Shown here one piece after another: positions 1-6,915 of a stretch of DNA of 64,000 nt. The notes beneath the pieces are model-generated. The model worked only from the letters and a program-made list of their open reading frames with translations. It was not told where the DNA came from and ran no database searches. The stretch is from a bacterium BMS3Abin02 (GTDB taxonomy: Bacteria; Actinomycetota; Acidimicrobiia; Spongiisociales; UBA4744), in the NCBI GenBank assembly GCA_002897675.1, contig BDSU01000026.1, positions 41,048-105,047 on the forward strand, in the 5' to 3' direction. The position numbers and the translations under genes were made by a program. Every line of letters begins with the position of its first letter. The first letter of the stretch is position 1.

Positions 1-439
1 AGGGACGGCTCCGCAGGCGTCGACAGGGCCGAGTGCGGCGGCCGACGTGGTGTTGCAGGACTTCGATGGCAACCCTGTGACCATATCGAGTCTGGAGGGC
101 CGGCCTCTCGTCATCAATTTCTGGGCCTCTTGGTGTCCGGCCTGCTTCTCTGAGATGCCGAGTCTCGAGAAGGTGTACCAGACCCACCGCGATTCGGTCC
201 AGTTCCTCGGCATCAATCTTGGCAAGGACATCGAAGCGGCCCTGAGCGTCGTCGAGCAGACCGGTGTCACCTATCCACTGGCGAGGGATCCACAAGGTGA
301 AACGTTTGCCGCGTTCGCAGGCTATGGGATGCCGACAACGGTCTTCCTGGATCGTGACGGGCGCGTGATCGAGCTCTACACCGGTGAGCTCACTGTCGAT
401 GAACTCGAAACCCGGATCGTCAAGTACTTCGAGAGCTGA
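1..439 (+). CDS. TlpA/ResA-like thioredoxin-fold protein, 5' partial
   Basis: The reading frame is already open at base 2, so the true start lies before the window. The visible part is a thioredoxin fold with the redox motif WCPAC inside WASWCPACFSEMPSL and the cis-Pro segment GMPTTVFLDRDG. This is the TlpA/ResA/Alkyl-peroxide class that reduces disulfides outside the membrane. The N-terminal anchor expected for the family is not seen because it would be upstream. The stop overlaps the CcdA start by one base, so the two are translationally coupled. CcdA is the usual electron donor for such thioredoxins, which supports an extracytoplasmic thiol-reductase role. Its substrate (apocytochrome c, a metal-binding protein or another) cannot be told. 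Confidence 0.85.
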   Translation, partial: GTAPQASTGPSAAADVVLQDFDGNPVTISSLEGRPLVINFWASWCPACFSEMPSLEKVYQTHRDSVQFLGINLGKDIEAALSVVEQTGVTYPLARDPQGETFAAFAGYGMPTTVFLDRDGRVIELYTGELTVDELETRIVKYFES

Positions 440-1305
440 TGATCCTCACCACAGCACTTCTGTTCGCGTTTGTTGCCGGCATGGTCGCCACGGTCAACCC
501 GTGCGGATTCGCGATGCTGCCCGCGTACGTGTCCATGTTCCTCGGTGGCAACGAAGGCGACGACGCTTCTCCCGGCGTTGTCACGGGACTGCGAGTCGGC
601 GTTTCGGTCACCATCGGCTTCTTGGTGTTGTTCAGTGCCGTCGGCCTTCTCGTATCGCTTGGTCTCCAGTGGATGCTCAACTTCGTGCCGTGGGTTGCAT
701 TGGTGATCGGCGCACTGCTTCTCGGGCTCGGCGTCGCGGTGATAAGGGGGTATCACCTCACCGCTCGAGTCATCAGCATGAAGAAGAAGAAAGGGCGATC
801 GTTCCTGGCCATGACAGGATTCGGTGTTGCATTTGGAACGGCGTCGATCTCGTGCACGCTTCCGATCTTCCTTGCAGTCGTCGGCCTTTCGGCGAGAACT
901 TCGAATCTGGTCTACGGTTGGTCGGTGTTCGTTGCCTACGCCGTGGGCATGGGTGTCGTGCTGGCAGCCATCGCTGTGGCCCTCGCGACGTCCCGGCAGG
1001 TTCTCCTGACGCGTATGCGGAAGATCCTTCCGTACGTTGAACGAATCGGAGGATGGCTACTCGTCGCATCGGGTCTGTTCATCATGTACTACTGGGCGAT
1101 CTCGCTGTTCGTCAAGCCCGGTCAGGATTCGATCCTCTACCGGCCGATCTTCTACGTGGGAGGAGCCTCGGCGTGGTTTGCGAACAGCATCGGGAATGCG
1201 CCGATACGCTGGGCCGGCGGCTTCGTCGCCGTGATCGTCGCGATCGGCGTCGCCGAGGCCATCCGCGTTCGGCGGCACCGTCGAGCCAAGGAGATCGCAT
1301 CGTGA
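439..1305 (+). CDS. ccdA: CcdA-family transmembrane electron carrier
   Basis: A polytopic membrane protein of 288 residues. It has the two conserved cysteine sites of the CcdA/DsbD transmembrane domain: NPCGFAMLPAY near residue 23 in the first helix, and the later SISCTLPIFLAVVG. Members carry reducing equivalents from cytoplasmic thioredoxin across the membrane to extracytoplasmic thioredoxin-like proteins. Here the partner is the TlpA-like gene immediately upstream, whose stop overlaps this ATG. The C-terminal part adds further helices beyond the six-helix core and ends in a basic tail. The gene overlaps the downstream flavoprotein by GTGA, so all three form one operon. No cytochrome c maturation genes (ResB, CcmF) are visible nearby. 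Confidence 0.85.
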   Translation: MILTTALLFAFVAGMVATVNPCGFAMLPAYVSMFLGGNEGDDASPGVVTGLRVGVSVTIGFLVLFSAVGLLVSLGLQWMLNFVPWVALVIGALLLGLGVAVIRGYHLTARVISMKKKKGRSFLAMTGFGVAFGTASISCTLPIFLAVVGLSARTSNLVYGWSVFVAYAVGMGVVLAAIAVALATSRQVLLTRMRKILPYVERIGGWLLVASGLFIMYYWAISLFVKPGQDSILYRPIFYVGGASAWFANSIGNAPIRWAGGFVAVIVAIGVAEAIRVRRHRRAKEIAS

Positions 1306-2672
1306 CCGAATCCGCAGACGTCGACACGATCGTCATCGGCGGTGGAATGGCCGGTCTTCCTTTCGCGTTGCGCGCCGCTCGGCGGGGTTCGACGGTGCTC
1401 ATCGAAGGTGACCTCCTCGGAGGTACCTGTCTGAACCGGGGATGTATCCCGACCAAGACGATGATCCACTCTGCCAAGGTCGCCCATGTGGCTCGGCGCG
1501 CCGGCGAATTCGGGATCGACGTGGGGTCCGTTTCTGTCGACCTGGGACGGATCGTCGACCGCAAGGATGCGATCGTCGAAGCAGTCAGGAATGGGTCGTA
1601 TCGGGCGGCTGAGCGAGCGACGAATCTCACGCTTGTCGAGAACTGGGCCCGGTTCGTGGGGCCCCACGCCGTCGAAGCCGGGGGGGCCGTGTACCGGGCC
1701 GTCCGGATCGTGATCAACACGGGCGCTCGTCCAACCGTGCCTGATCTGCCGGGGATCGGCGAGGTGCCGATTCTCGACTCGACTTCCGCGTTGGATCTTC
1801 GTGAGGTGCCGGAACATCTGATCGTGATGGGCGGCGGCTATGTGGGCTGTGAGTTTGCCCAGATGTACCGCAGATTCGGATCACAAGTGACGGTTGTGCA
1901 TCGGCGGTCCCGCCTGCTGCCGGCCGAGGATCCGGAAGCCTCCGAAGTCATCGAGCGTGTGTTCGCGCGTGAGGGCATCGAATTGCTGCTCGGTGAGGAA
2001 CCCACCGCAGTTCGCGCGGCGAACGGTCGTATCGATCTGTCCGTCGGCGGACGTGATGTCGAGGCGTCGCATCTCCTCCTGGCGGTCGGGAGAACACCGA
2101 ATACGTCACGGCTCGGCCTCGAGATACCGGGTGTGGCAGTCGATGAGAGGGGATTCATCGTTGCTTCCGAACGGTTCGAAACGTCGGCGGCCGGCATCCA
2201 CGCAATCGGCGATGTGATCGGACCACCACTCTTCACGCACTCGGCGAGAGACGACGCAGCGCTCCTCGCACGACATCTGTTCAGGGGAGAGGACATCACG
2301 ACGTCGACGCGGCTGGTCCCACATGCCGTGTTCACCGACCCCGAGGTTGCCACATTCGGGATGACCGCCGGCGAAGCCGAGACACGGTACGGCGAATCGG
2401 TAGTGGGGGTCGAGAACTTCCGTGGCGTGGCCAGAGCGAAGGCGATCGGTGAGACGGACGGGTTCGTCAAGATCGTCACCAGACCTGATCGAGTGATCGT
2501 CGGAGCCACGATCGTCGGACCCGATGCCGGAAACCTCATCCACGAACTCGTCGTCGCCGCGTACGCGGAACTCACCGTCGATCGGGTGCGCAATGCGATC
2601 CACATCCATCCCACCTTGGCGGAAGCGGTGAACGCCGCCGCCGGAGGGGTCCACCGGCCAACAACGGCGTGA
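1302..2672 (+). CDS. NAD(P)/FAD pyridine nucleotide-disulfide oxidoreductase (MerA/Lpd-like)
   Basis: The protein has 456 residues from the GTG at 1302, which overlaps the ccdA stop (GTGA). A longer in-frame extension upstream lies wholly within ccdA and is rejected. The N-terminal FAD motif VIGGGMAG is followed by the active-site disulfide GTCLNRGCIPTK (Cys43, Cys48). A second Rossmann motif (VMGGGYVGCEFAQ) binds NAD(P)H, and the dimer-interface motif HIHPTLAEAV supplies the His-Glu pair. This is class I, as in dihydrolipoamide dehydrogenase and mercuric reductase. It lacks the N-terminal HMA domain and the C-terminal Cys pair of true MerA, so mercury reduction is not supported. Coupling to CcdA and TlpA suggests it may feed electrons into an exported thiol pathway. 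Confidence 0.85.
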   Translation: MTESADVDTIVIGGGMAGLPFALRAARRGSTVLIEGDLLGGTCLNRGCIPTKTMIHSAKVAHVARRAGEFGIDVGSVSVDLGRIVDRKDAIVEAVRNGSYRAAERATNLTLVENWARFVGPHAVEAGGAVYRAVRIVINTGARPTVPDLPGIGEVPILDSTSALDLREVPEHLIVMGGGYVGCEFAQMYRRFGSQVTVVHRRSRLLPAEDPEASEVIERVFAREGIELLLGEEPTAVRAANGRIDLSVGGRDVEASHLLLAVGRTPNTSRLGLEIPGVAVDERGFIVASERFETSAAGIHAIGDVIGPPLFTHSARDDAALLARHLFRGEDITTSTRLVPHAVFTDPEVATFGMTAGEAETRYGESVVGVENFRGVARAKAIGETDGFVKIVTRPDRVIVGATIVGPDAGNLIHELVVAAYAELTVDRVRNAIHIHPTLAEAVNAAAGGVHRPTTA

Positions 2673-2836
2673 TGGCCGATCGGCGAACCCGCCACGGCAA
2701 CCGGGTCCGGTGACTCGGATTCTTCCGGCAGGGAGACCAAGGCGTCTGGTGGGTCGGTGGGATTCGAGTGATCCGGTGACACCTTTGAGGGGCGGGATCG
2801 ACTCAATGCACGAGCCGATCCTTTCGGAGGTATCCG

Positions 2837-3691
2837 TTGAACATGCCGGCGTCGGGAAGCTCCGCACTCGTTCTCACCGGCGGGGGCAACCGTGGTGCGA
2901 TCCAGGCGGGGGCACTGTTGGCCCTGTTCGAGCAGGGATATCGGCCCGACCTCATCATCGGCGTCTCGGTGGGTGCAATCAATGGCGTGATGCTGTCCTT
3001 CTACCCGACCGCCGGCGGTGTGCAGCGGGTGCTCGAGATCTGGCGCGCCCTCGACGGGGCGCACCTGTTCGGAACAGTGTCACCGGTGTGGCGGGGCTTG
3101 GCCACCTTCCTCCTTCGTCGAACGGCCACCTACTCGAATCATGGTCTTCGCGATCTCCTCATCCGACATTTGCCGTCACACCGGTTTTCCGACACCGTCG
3201 TTCCCTTTGTCACCGTGGCCACGAATCTCGAGACGGGCAGGGCGGTGCACATCGCCGACGGGGATCTGGTCGAAGCGGTTCTTGCGTCCGCGGCGGTTCC
3301 CGTACATCTCCCTCCCGTGAAGGTTGGAGGAGAACTGCTCGTGGATGGGGCGATCGCCGACCCGGTGCCGGTAGACGTGGCGTTGGCGGCTGGAGCTGCA
3401 CACATCGTCGTGGTCGAGCCAGGTCACGCATGCGACTGCCCCAAGGTGTACGACAACGCCGCGTCCATATTCTCGCAATCGATGGCGATCATGGCTCGGG
3501 GGAGGCTCGCTGCGGATCTCGACGCGGCAGCCGGGCACGCCGACATCGTTCATCTTGGGCTGACGTGTCATGCGGACATCCCTATGACCGATCTGTCCCG
3601 GACACCCGAGATGATCGACTCGGGCTATCGAGAAGCGTCGCGTTGGCTCGAGAGCCACGGCCGGGTGTGGACGAGGTCGGGTGTGTCGTGA
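2837..3691 (+). CDS. patatin-like phospholipase (RssA/YchK type)
   Basis: A 284-residue patatin-family acyl hydrolase. The oxyanion-hole motif GGGNRG is at residues 15-20, the nucleophile elbow GVSVG (Ser44) follows, and the catalytic aspartate is in VDGAIAD (Asp170), giving the Ser-Asp dyad of the family. There is no signal peptide or membrane segment, as expected for the small bacterial RssA type. A TTG start at 2837 is favoured because CGGAGG at 2825-2830 lies six bases upstream of it; the ATG at 2843 is the alternative. The gene stands alone between the redox operon and the unknown cassette, and nothing nearby indicates its lipid substrate. Confidence 0.85.
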   Translation: MNMPASGSSALVLTGGGNRGAIQAGALLALFEQGYRPDLIIGVSVGAINGVMLSFYPTAGGVQRVLEIWRALDGAHLFGTVSPVWRGLATFLLRRTATYSNHGLRDLLIRHLPSHRFSDTVVPFVTVATNLETGRAVHIADGDLVEAVLASAAVPVHLPPVKVGGELLVDGAIADPVPVDVALAAGAAHIVVVEPGHACDCPKVYDNAASIFSQSMAIMARGRLAADLDAAAGHADIVHLGLTCHADIPMTDLSRTPEMIDSGYREASRWLESHGRVWTRSGVS

Positions 3692-4001
3692 TCTCGATGC
3701 TTTCGTCGACGCGGCGCCCGCCATGACCCTTCGGCGAGGAACGTGAGGATGCAGGGTGTATCGGTGTGGAGCCGCATCTCCTGGGCCTCCTTCGGATCAG
3801 CCCGCCCCCCGGTTCATCTCCGTTCGTCCTCAGGTGAATCAACCCGACCGGGGGCCGGGCCCAGGCGCCGGCTCGGATCAACTTCTCCGGCGTGGTCGAT
3901 GAAATGTCGGAGAGTGAACAGAATTGTGTCGTCCGGAGCGACACGTTTCCGCCCGACCTTCGACTCAATCCTTGGGACGACAGACACAAGGAGATGGCCC
4001 C
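3692..4001. other. intergenic region before the unknown cassette
   Basis: No convincing gene. A small inverted repeat, GTGTCG/CGACAC separated by eight bases, lies at about 3925-3945. A ribosome binding site (AAGGAG) precedes the ATG at 4002. I could not assign a clear promoter. Confidence 0.5.
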
Positions 4002-4469
4002 ATGAGTTGGTTGAAGAAGAACACCAAGACCGAGCGGAAAGCATCGGCTCCTGCCTCCGCATCCCAGGGCGGACAAGCCGGCATGGACCAGATGGTTCGA
4101 ATGCTGGCTGCTGCACCGGAGGATCAGCGGACAAGGATGCTCGGCGATCGCCTCACGGTATTCGCCGGCCAGGACGAGGCGTCTCGCGAACGCGCCATGA
4201 AGGGGATGCTCGCCGCTGCGTTGCAGCTTCCCGAAGATGACTACCAGAAGATCGCCGCGGCGCGCTTCAACGCGTTGAACGGGCTCGATGCCGATACCCG
4301 GATGATGCTGATGAAGTCGCACGCCGCCGTGGTCAAGTCGTTGCCGGCCGACCAGCGGCAGAGGGAGATGAAGGCCATGAAGCAGATCGTCTCCGCGCTG
4401 CCCGAAGACGAGCGCGGTCAGGTGATGACCATGATGCAGAACCTCGGGTTGATGGGAGAGGCGGGATGA
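4002..4469 (+). CDS. unknown cytosolic helical protein with internal repeats
   Basis: A 155-residue soluble protein starting at the ATG after AAGGAG; an in-frame extension upstream lacks a ribosome site. It has a Ser/Ala-rich N-terminus and then four helical segments, each centred on an L-P-x-D-x-R-like turn: AAPEDQRTRM, LQLPEDDYQK, KSLPADQRQR and SALPEDERGQ. These look like degenerate repeats of about 24-30 residues. The last unit, ending VMTMMQNLGL, resembles the C-terminal tail of the large membrane protein encoded two genes downstream. I do not recognise the family. Overlapping gene ends (ATGA, GTGA) tie it to the next two genes, so a regulatory or partner role for the membrane protein is a reasonable inference. 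Confidence 0.7.
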   Translation: MSWLKKNTKTERKASAPASASQGGQAGMDQMVRMLAAAPEDQRTRMLGDRLTVFAGQDEASRERAMKGMLAAALQLPEDDYQKIAAARFNALNGLDADTRMMLMKSHAAVVKSLPADQRQREMKAMKQIVSALPEDERGQVMTMMQNLGLMGEAG

Positions 4470-4657
4470 GCAAGCCGGCGAAGTTCGTCGCCACCTATCT
4501 CGGAGTCCTCATCTTGATGCTGACCTGGTGGTCGACGCTCAGGGCGTCCGGGTCGGTCGGGCAGATTTGGCTCGTCGCGGCAGCGTACGGTGTGCTGCTC
4601 GCCGTGTGGGGTGTCTTGCTGTTGTGGGGACGATCGCAGGAAAAGGGGACGAGGTGA
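4466..4657 (+). CDS. small two-helix membrane protein
   Basis: A 63-residue protein with two hydrophobic helices (about residues 8-23 and 34-54) joined by a short loop, and a basic C-terminus. Its ATG overlaps the preceding stop by ATGA, and its stop overlaps the next start by GTGA, so it is translated as part of a coupled three-gene unit. I recognise no family. Its likely role is as a small accessory subunit of the polytopic protein that follows. Confidence 0.65.
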   Translation: MSKPAKFVATYLGVLILMLTWWSTLRASGSVGQIWLVAAAYGVLLAVWGVLLLWGRSQEKGTR

Positions 4658-5871
4658 CCATCGACTGGCCGGCGATCGTCGGTGTGAGCCTCATCAGCGT
4701 CGTTTTGACACTCATGCTCTTCCCGTTCGCCGAACGGAAGGACTACCTGAAGAGCCGGCCGGCGTCGTTCATCGCCGGGGTGCTGTTCATGCCGCTGTTC
4801 GTGGCGATTGCCGTCATGCTGCAAACGGGCTGGGCCGATGCGGCCAAAGCAACGGTTCTGGTCGTTCTCTTCCTCGGGTTCTGGGCATCGGCCGCATGGC
4901 TGGTGCGCACCCCGATCGAGGGTTCCTATGTTCGTGGCCTCGAGTTCGGGCCGGGTCTGAACTTCCGGCCTGATCTCATCCTGCCCGGCGGGGTGATGTT
5001 GGTGAAGGGCATCATCCTCACCGGGGTGGGGACGTTGATCGCCGTTCAGGGTGTCTTCGGGCTGCCGAAATGGAGCTGGTCGGGGTTCATCCTTGCGTTC
5101 TTCGGCATCATCACCATCATCCCCATCCGGGGAATGGCCAAGATGATCGCTCGAAGAGAGCGGTTCCTCGGCAACGACCCACGGTGGCAGGCGCCGGTGC
5201 GGTGGGCGCTGCTGGTCGGTGGCCTCGCGGTCCTGCTCTACGGTTTTCTGAGCGCGTTCATGGGAGGGACACCCTTCGTCGACCTCCTCCCGAAGGCCGA
5301 GCTTGCCTGGCTCTCGGTCATCCTCCTCGTTGGCTCGTCCGCGTCGCTGTGGATCCGGGAAGTGCGGAAGGCGAATCTTCTCGAGGGAACCGAGACCATG
5401 GCACAGCGGTTCGCATCGAACCTGTGGCTCTACATATCCATCCTCGCCTACATGTATGGATTCATCGTGCTCTTCATGGGCACGTATATGTACCCACACC
5501 CGGGAACGAATCCGTGGGGCGTCGTGCTCGGAGCCGGGTTGTTCACGGCCGGGCTATCGCTGATGATCGGGTTCCGGCCGTTCGCGCTCAGGAATGAGCT
5601 GAGCGGGACGATCGGCATCATGGTCGGAATGCTCTCGGCCCTCGAAAAGGAGGCTCGATGGAAGATGATGATGAGCCGTATCCGTACCATCGCCGCGTAT
5701 CCGGCCATCCAGTGCACCTGGCATGTGGGAGCGATGTCCTCGGCTCTCGATGGGTTGTCGACGGTCGACCGGGAACGTGTCGAGACGACTCGTAACGAGG
5801 TGATGATGTCTCTCTCGAGTCAGGAGCGGCAGGCACTGATGATGGCCATGGATCAACTTCGGGTTGCCTGA
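4654..5871 (+). CDS. polytopic membrane protein of unknown function with soluble helical tail
   Basis: The protein has 405 residues from the GTG at 4654, which overlaps the preceding stop; the longer in-frame extension would run through the 63-residue gene and is rejected. Roughly ten hydrophobic segments cover residues 5-330. A cytoplasmic tail of about 75 residues follows, ending in LSTVDRERVETTRNEVMMSL and MMAMDQL. That tail matches the repeat pattern of the soluble protein at 4002-4469 (LP-x-D-x-R, then SL/SALP-x-x-ER, then V/L-M-x-x-M). No transporter or enzyme signature is evident. Co-translation with the two small genes suggests a membrane complex. Confidence 0.7.
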   Translation: MTIDWPAIVGVSLISVVLTLMLFPFAERKDYLKSRPASFIAGVLFMPLFVAIAVMLQTGWADAAKATVLVVLFLGFWASAAWLVRTPIEGSYVRGLEFGPGLNFRPDLILPGGVMLVKGIILTGVGTLIAVQGVFGLPKWSWSGFILAFFGIITIIPIRGMAKMIARRERFLGNDPRWQAPVRWALLVGGLAVLLYGFLSAFMGGTPFVDLLPKAELAWLSVILLVGSSASLWIREVRKANLLEGTETMAQRFASNLWLYISILAYMYGFIVLFMGTYMYPHPGTNPWGVVLGAGLFTAGLSLMIGFRPFALRNELSGTIGIMVGMLSALEKEARWKMMMSRIRTIAAYPAIQCTWHVGAMSSALDGLSTVDRERVETTRNEVMMSLSSQERQALMMAMDQLRVA

Positions 5872-6217
5872 GGCCGCGTGCTGCCACTCGTGACGGATGT
5901 TCGGCGAAATCCGGATGAGATTCGGATGCCGAGTCGGTGTCGAGCGAACGATGCGGAAGCAGCCACTGCTCATCACTGACCCGATCCTCCACAGACTGAC
6001 ACAGGGGGCGATCGCCCGTGTCGCAACCGATACCGTGCAGCTTCTGAAGCCGGAGTGTGGTGCCCGATGGGTGACACGGGTGTCCTTACTCACAGACGGG
6101 TGCGTTGCGCCGGACTGATTCGTTCTTCTGGGAATGCTCTTGACCTTCAAGTTGCTGGAGGGTGTACGGTCGGCGTTGCCGGCGCGAACCGACAGGAGAT
6201 GCGGCCGAGGAGTCGGG
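5872..6217. other. intergenic region upstream of the metal-response cassette
   Basis: No gene is supported. A perfect 12-base palindrome, GGGCGATCGCCC, lies at 6006-6017, flanked by GACAC and GTGTC (5998-6022); it could end transcription from the cassette at 4002-5871. The MerR-type promoter occupies 6140-6170. Confidence 0.5.
6140..6170 (+). promoter_or_regulatory. MerR-type promoter with 19-bp spacer and dyad operator
   Basis: TTGACC (6140-6145) and TACGGT (6165-6170) are separated by 19 bases, the over-long spacing typical of MerR-activated promoters. The spacer holds the dyad ACCTTCAAG (6143-6151) and CTGGAGGGT (6155-6163), which match as an inverted repeat at seven of nine positions around TTG. 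It lies directly upstream of the merR-family gene, the chaperone and the ATPase, which it should drive together. Confidence 0.85.
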
Positions 6218-6235
6218 ATGGTAGGTGGTGGTGAG

Positions 6236-6646
6236 ATGAGGATCGGCGAGCTTGGGAATGCGGTGGGGGTCGGTCCGTCGACGATCCGCTACTACGAGTC
6301 GGTCGGGGTACTGCCGGAGCCGGGGCGGATCGCGTCGGGGTATCGCTCGTACTCGGCGGCCGATGTGGAGCGATTGCGGTTTGTGACCTTGGCGAGGTCG
6401 TTGGGCATCGGGTTGGACGATATCCGCGAGATTCTGGGTTTGCGGGACCGGGGTGAGGCTCCCTGCGGGTATGTGCGTGGGGTGTTGGATCGTCAGGTGG
6501 ATGCCGTCGCGGAACGAATCCGCAGGCTCGAGGCCTTGTCCGAGGAGCTTCGCCGGTTACAGGGGCTGGCTCGGACACTGCCCGACATCGGCTCGGAGGA
6601 TCCGTGCGTGTGTCACATCCTCCACCCTGCCGGGGCACGGCACTGA
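6236..6646 (+). CDS. MerR-family heavy-metal-responsive regulator
   Basis: A 136-residue MerR-family protein. The N-terminal winged helix reads MRIGELGNAVGVGPSTIRYY, with the family RYYESVGVLPEP motif. A dimerisation coiled coil follows at about residues 80-118. Candidate metal ligands are Cys77 (APCGY) and a C-terminal CVC pair (Cys124, Cys126), the arrangement of heavy-metal sensors rather than of drug-binding MerR proteins. The start used here is the ATG at 6236; the ATG at 6218, preceded by GAGGAG, would add six residues and is a real alternative. The promoter at 6140-6170 has the typical operator, so autoregulation and activation of the downstream chaperone and ATPase are likely. The metal is probably Cu(I), but Zn or Cd is not excluded. 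Confidence 0.85.
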   Translation: MRIGELGNAVGVGPSTIRYYESVGVLPEPGRIASGYRSYSAADVERLRFVTLARSLGIGLDDIREILGLRDRGEAPCGYVRGVLDRQVDAVAERIRRLEALSEELRRLQGLARTLPDIGSEDPCVCHILHPAGARH

Positions 6647-6690
6647 CCGTGGAACGATGGCTTCTTCGACGCCTTGGACGTGATGGGTAG

Positions 6691-6906
6691 ATGGCGACTG
6701 CAACATCGATGACGTTCACGGTGCAGGGGCTGCACTGCACGGGATGTGCAGACACCCTCGGGTCTGCGCTGCGCAACCTGGATGGCGTGATCCGGGCCCG
6801 GGTCGACTACGAGACGGGCCAGATGGAAGTGCGCTTTGACCCCGACCGAGTGTCGGAAGACGACGTTCGGGAACGGATCCGCGACTCGGGTTTCGAACCC
6901 GACTGA
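6691..6906 (+). CDS. copZ: HMA-domain copper chaperone-like protein
   Basis: A single heavy-metal-associated domain of 71 residues. It has the metal site GLHCTGCADT (Cys16, Cys19) and the expected beta-alpha-beta-beta-alpha-beta pattern ending RDSGFEPD. CopZ-type proteins bind Cu(I) in the cytoplasm and pass it to a P1B ATPase. The ATPase gene starts nine bases downstream and carries its own HMA domain, and a metal-responsive regulator lies upstream, so the three form a standard metal-efflux operon. Conserved residues alone cannot separate a Cu chaperone from a Hg- or Zn-binding HMA protein, so the symbol is by analogy. Confidence 0.8.
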   Translation: MATATSMTFTVQGLHCTGCADTLGSALRNLDGVIRARVDYETGQMEVRFDPDRVSEDDVRERIRDSGFEPD

Positions 6907-6915
6907 ACGGACGAG

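Noticed and set aside
1302..2672. Mercuric reductase identity
   Set aside because: It has the class I active-site disulfide but no C-terminal cysteine pair or HMA domain, and no merT, merP or merB gene is near.
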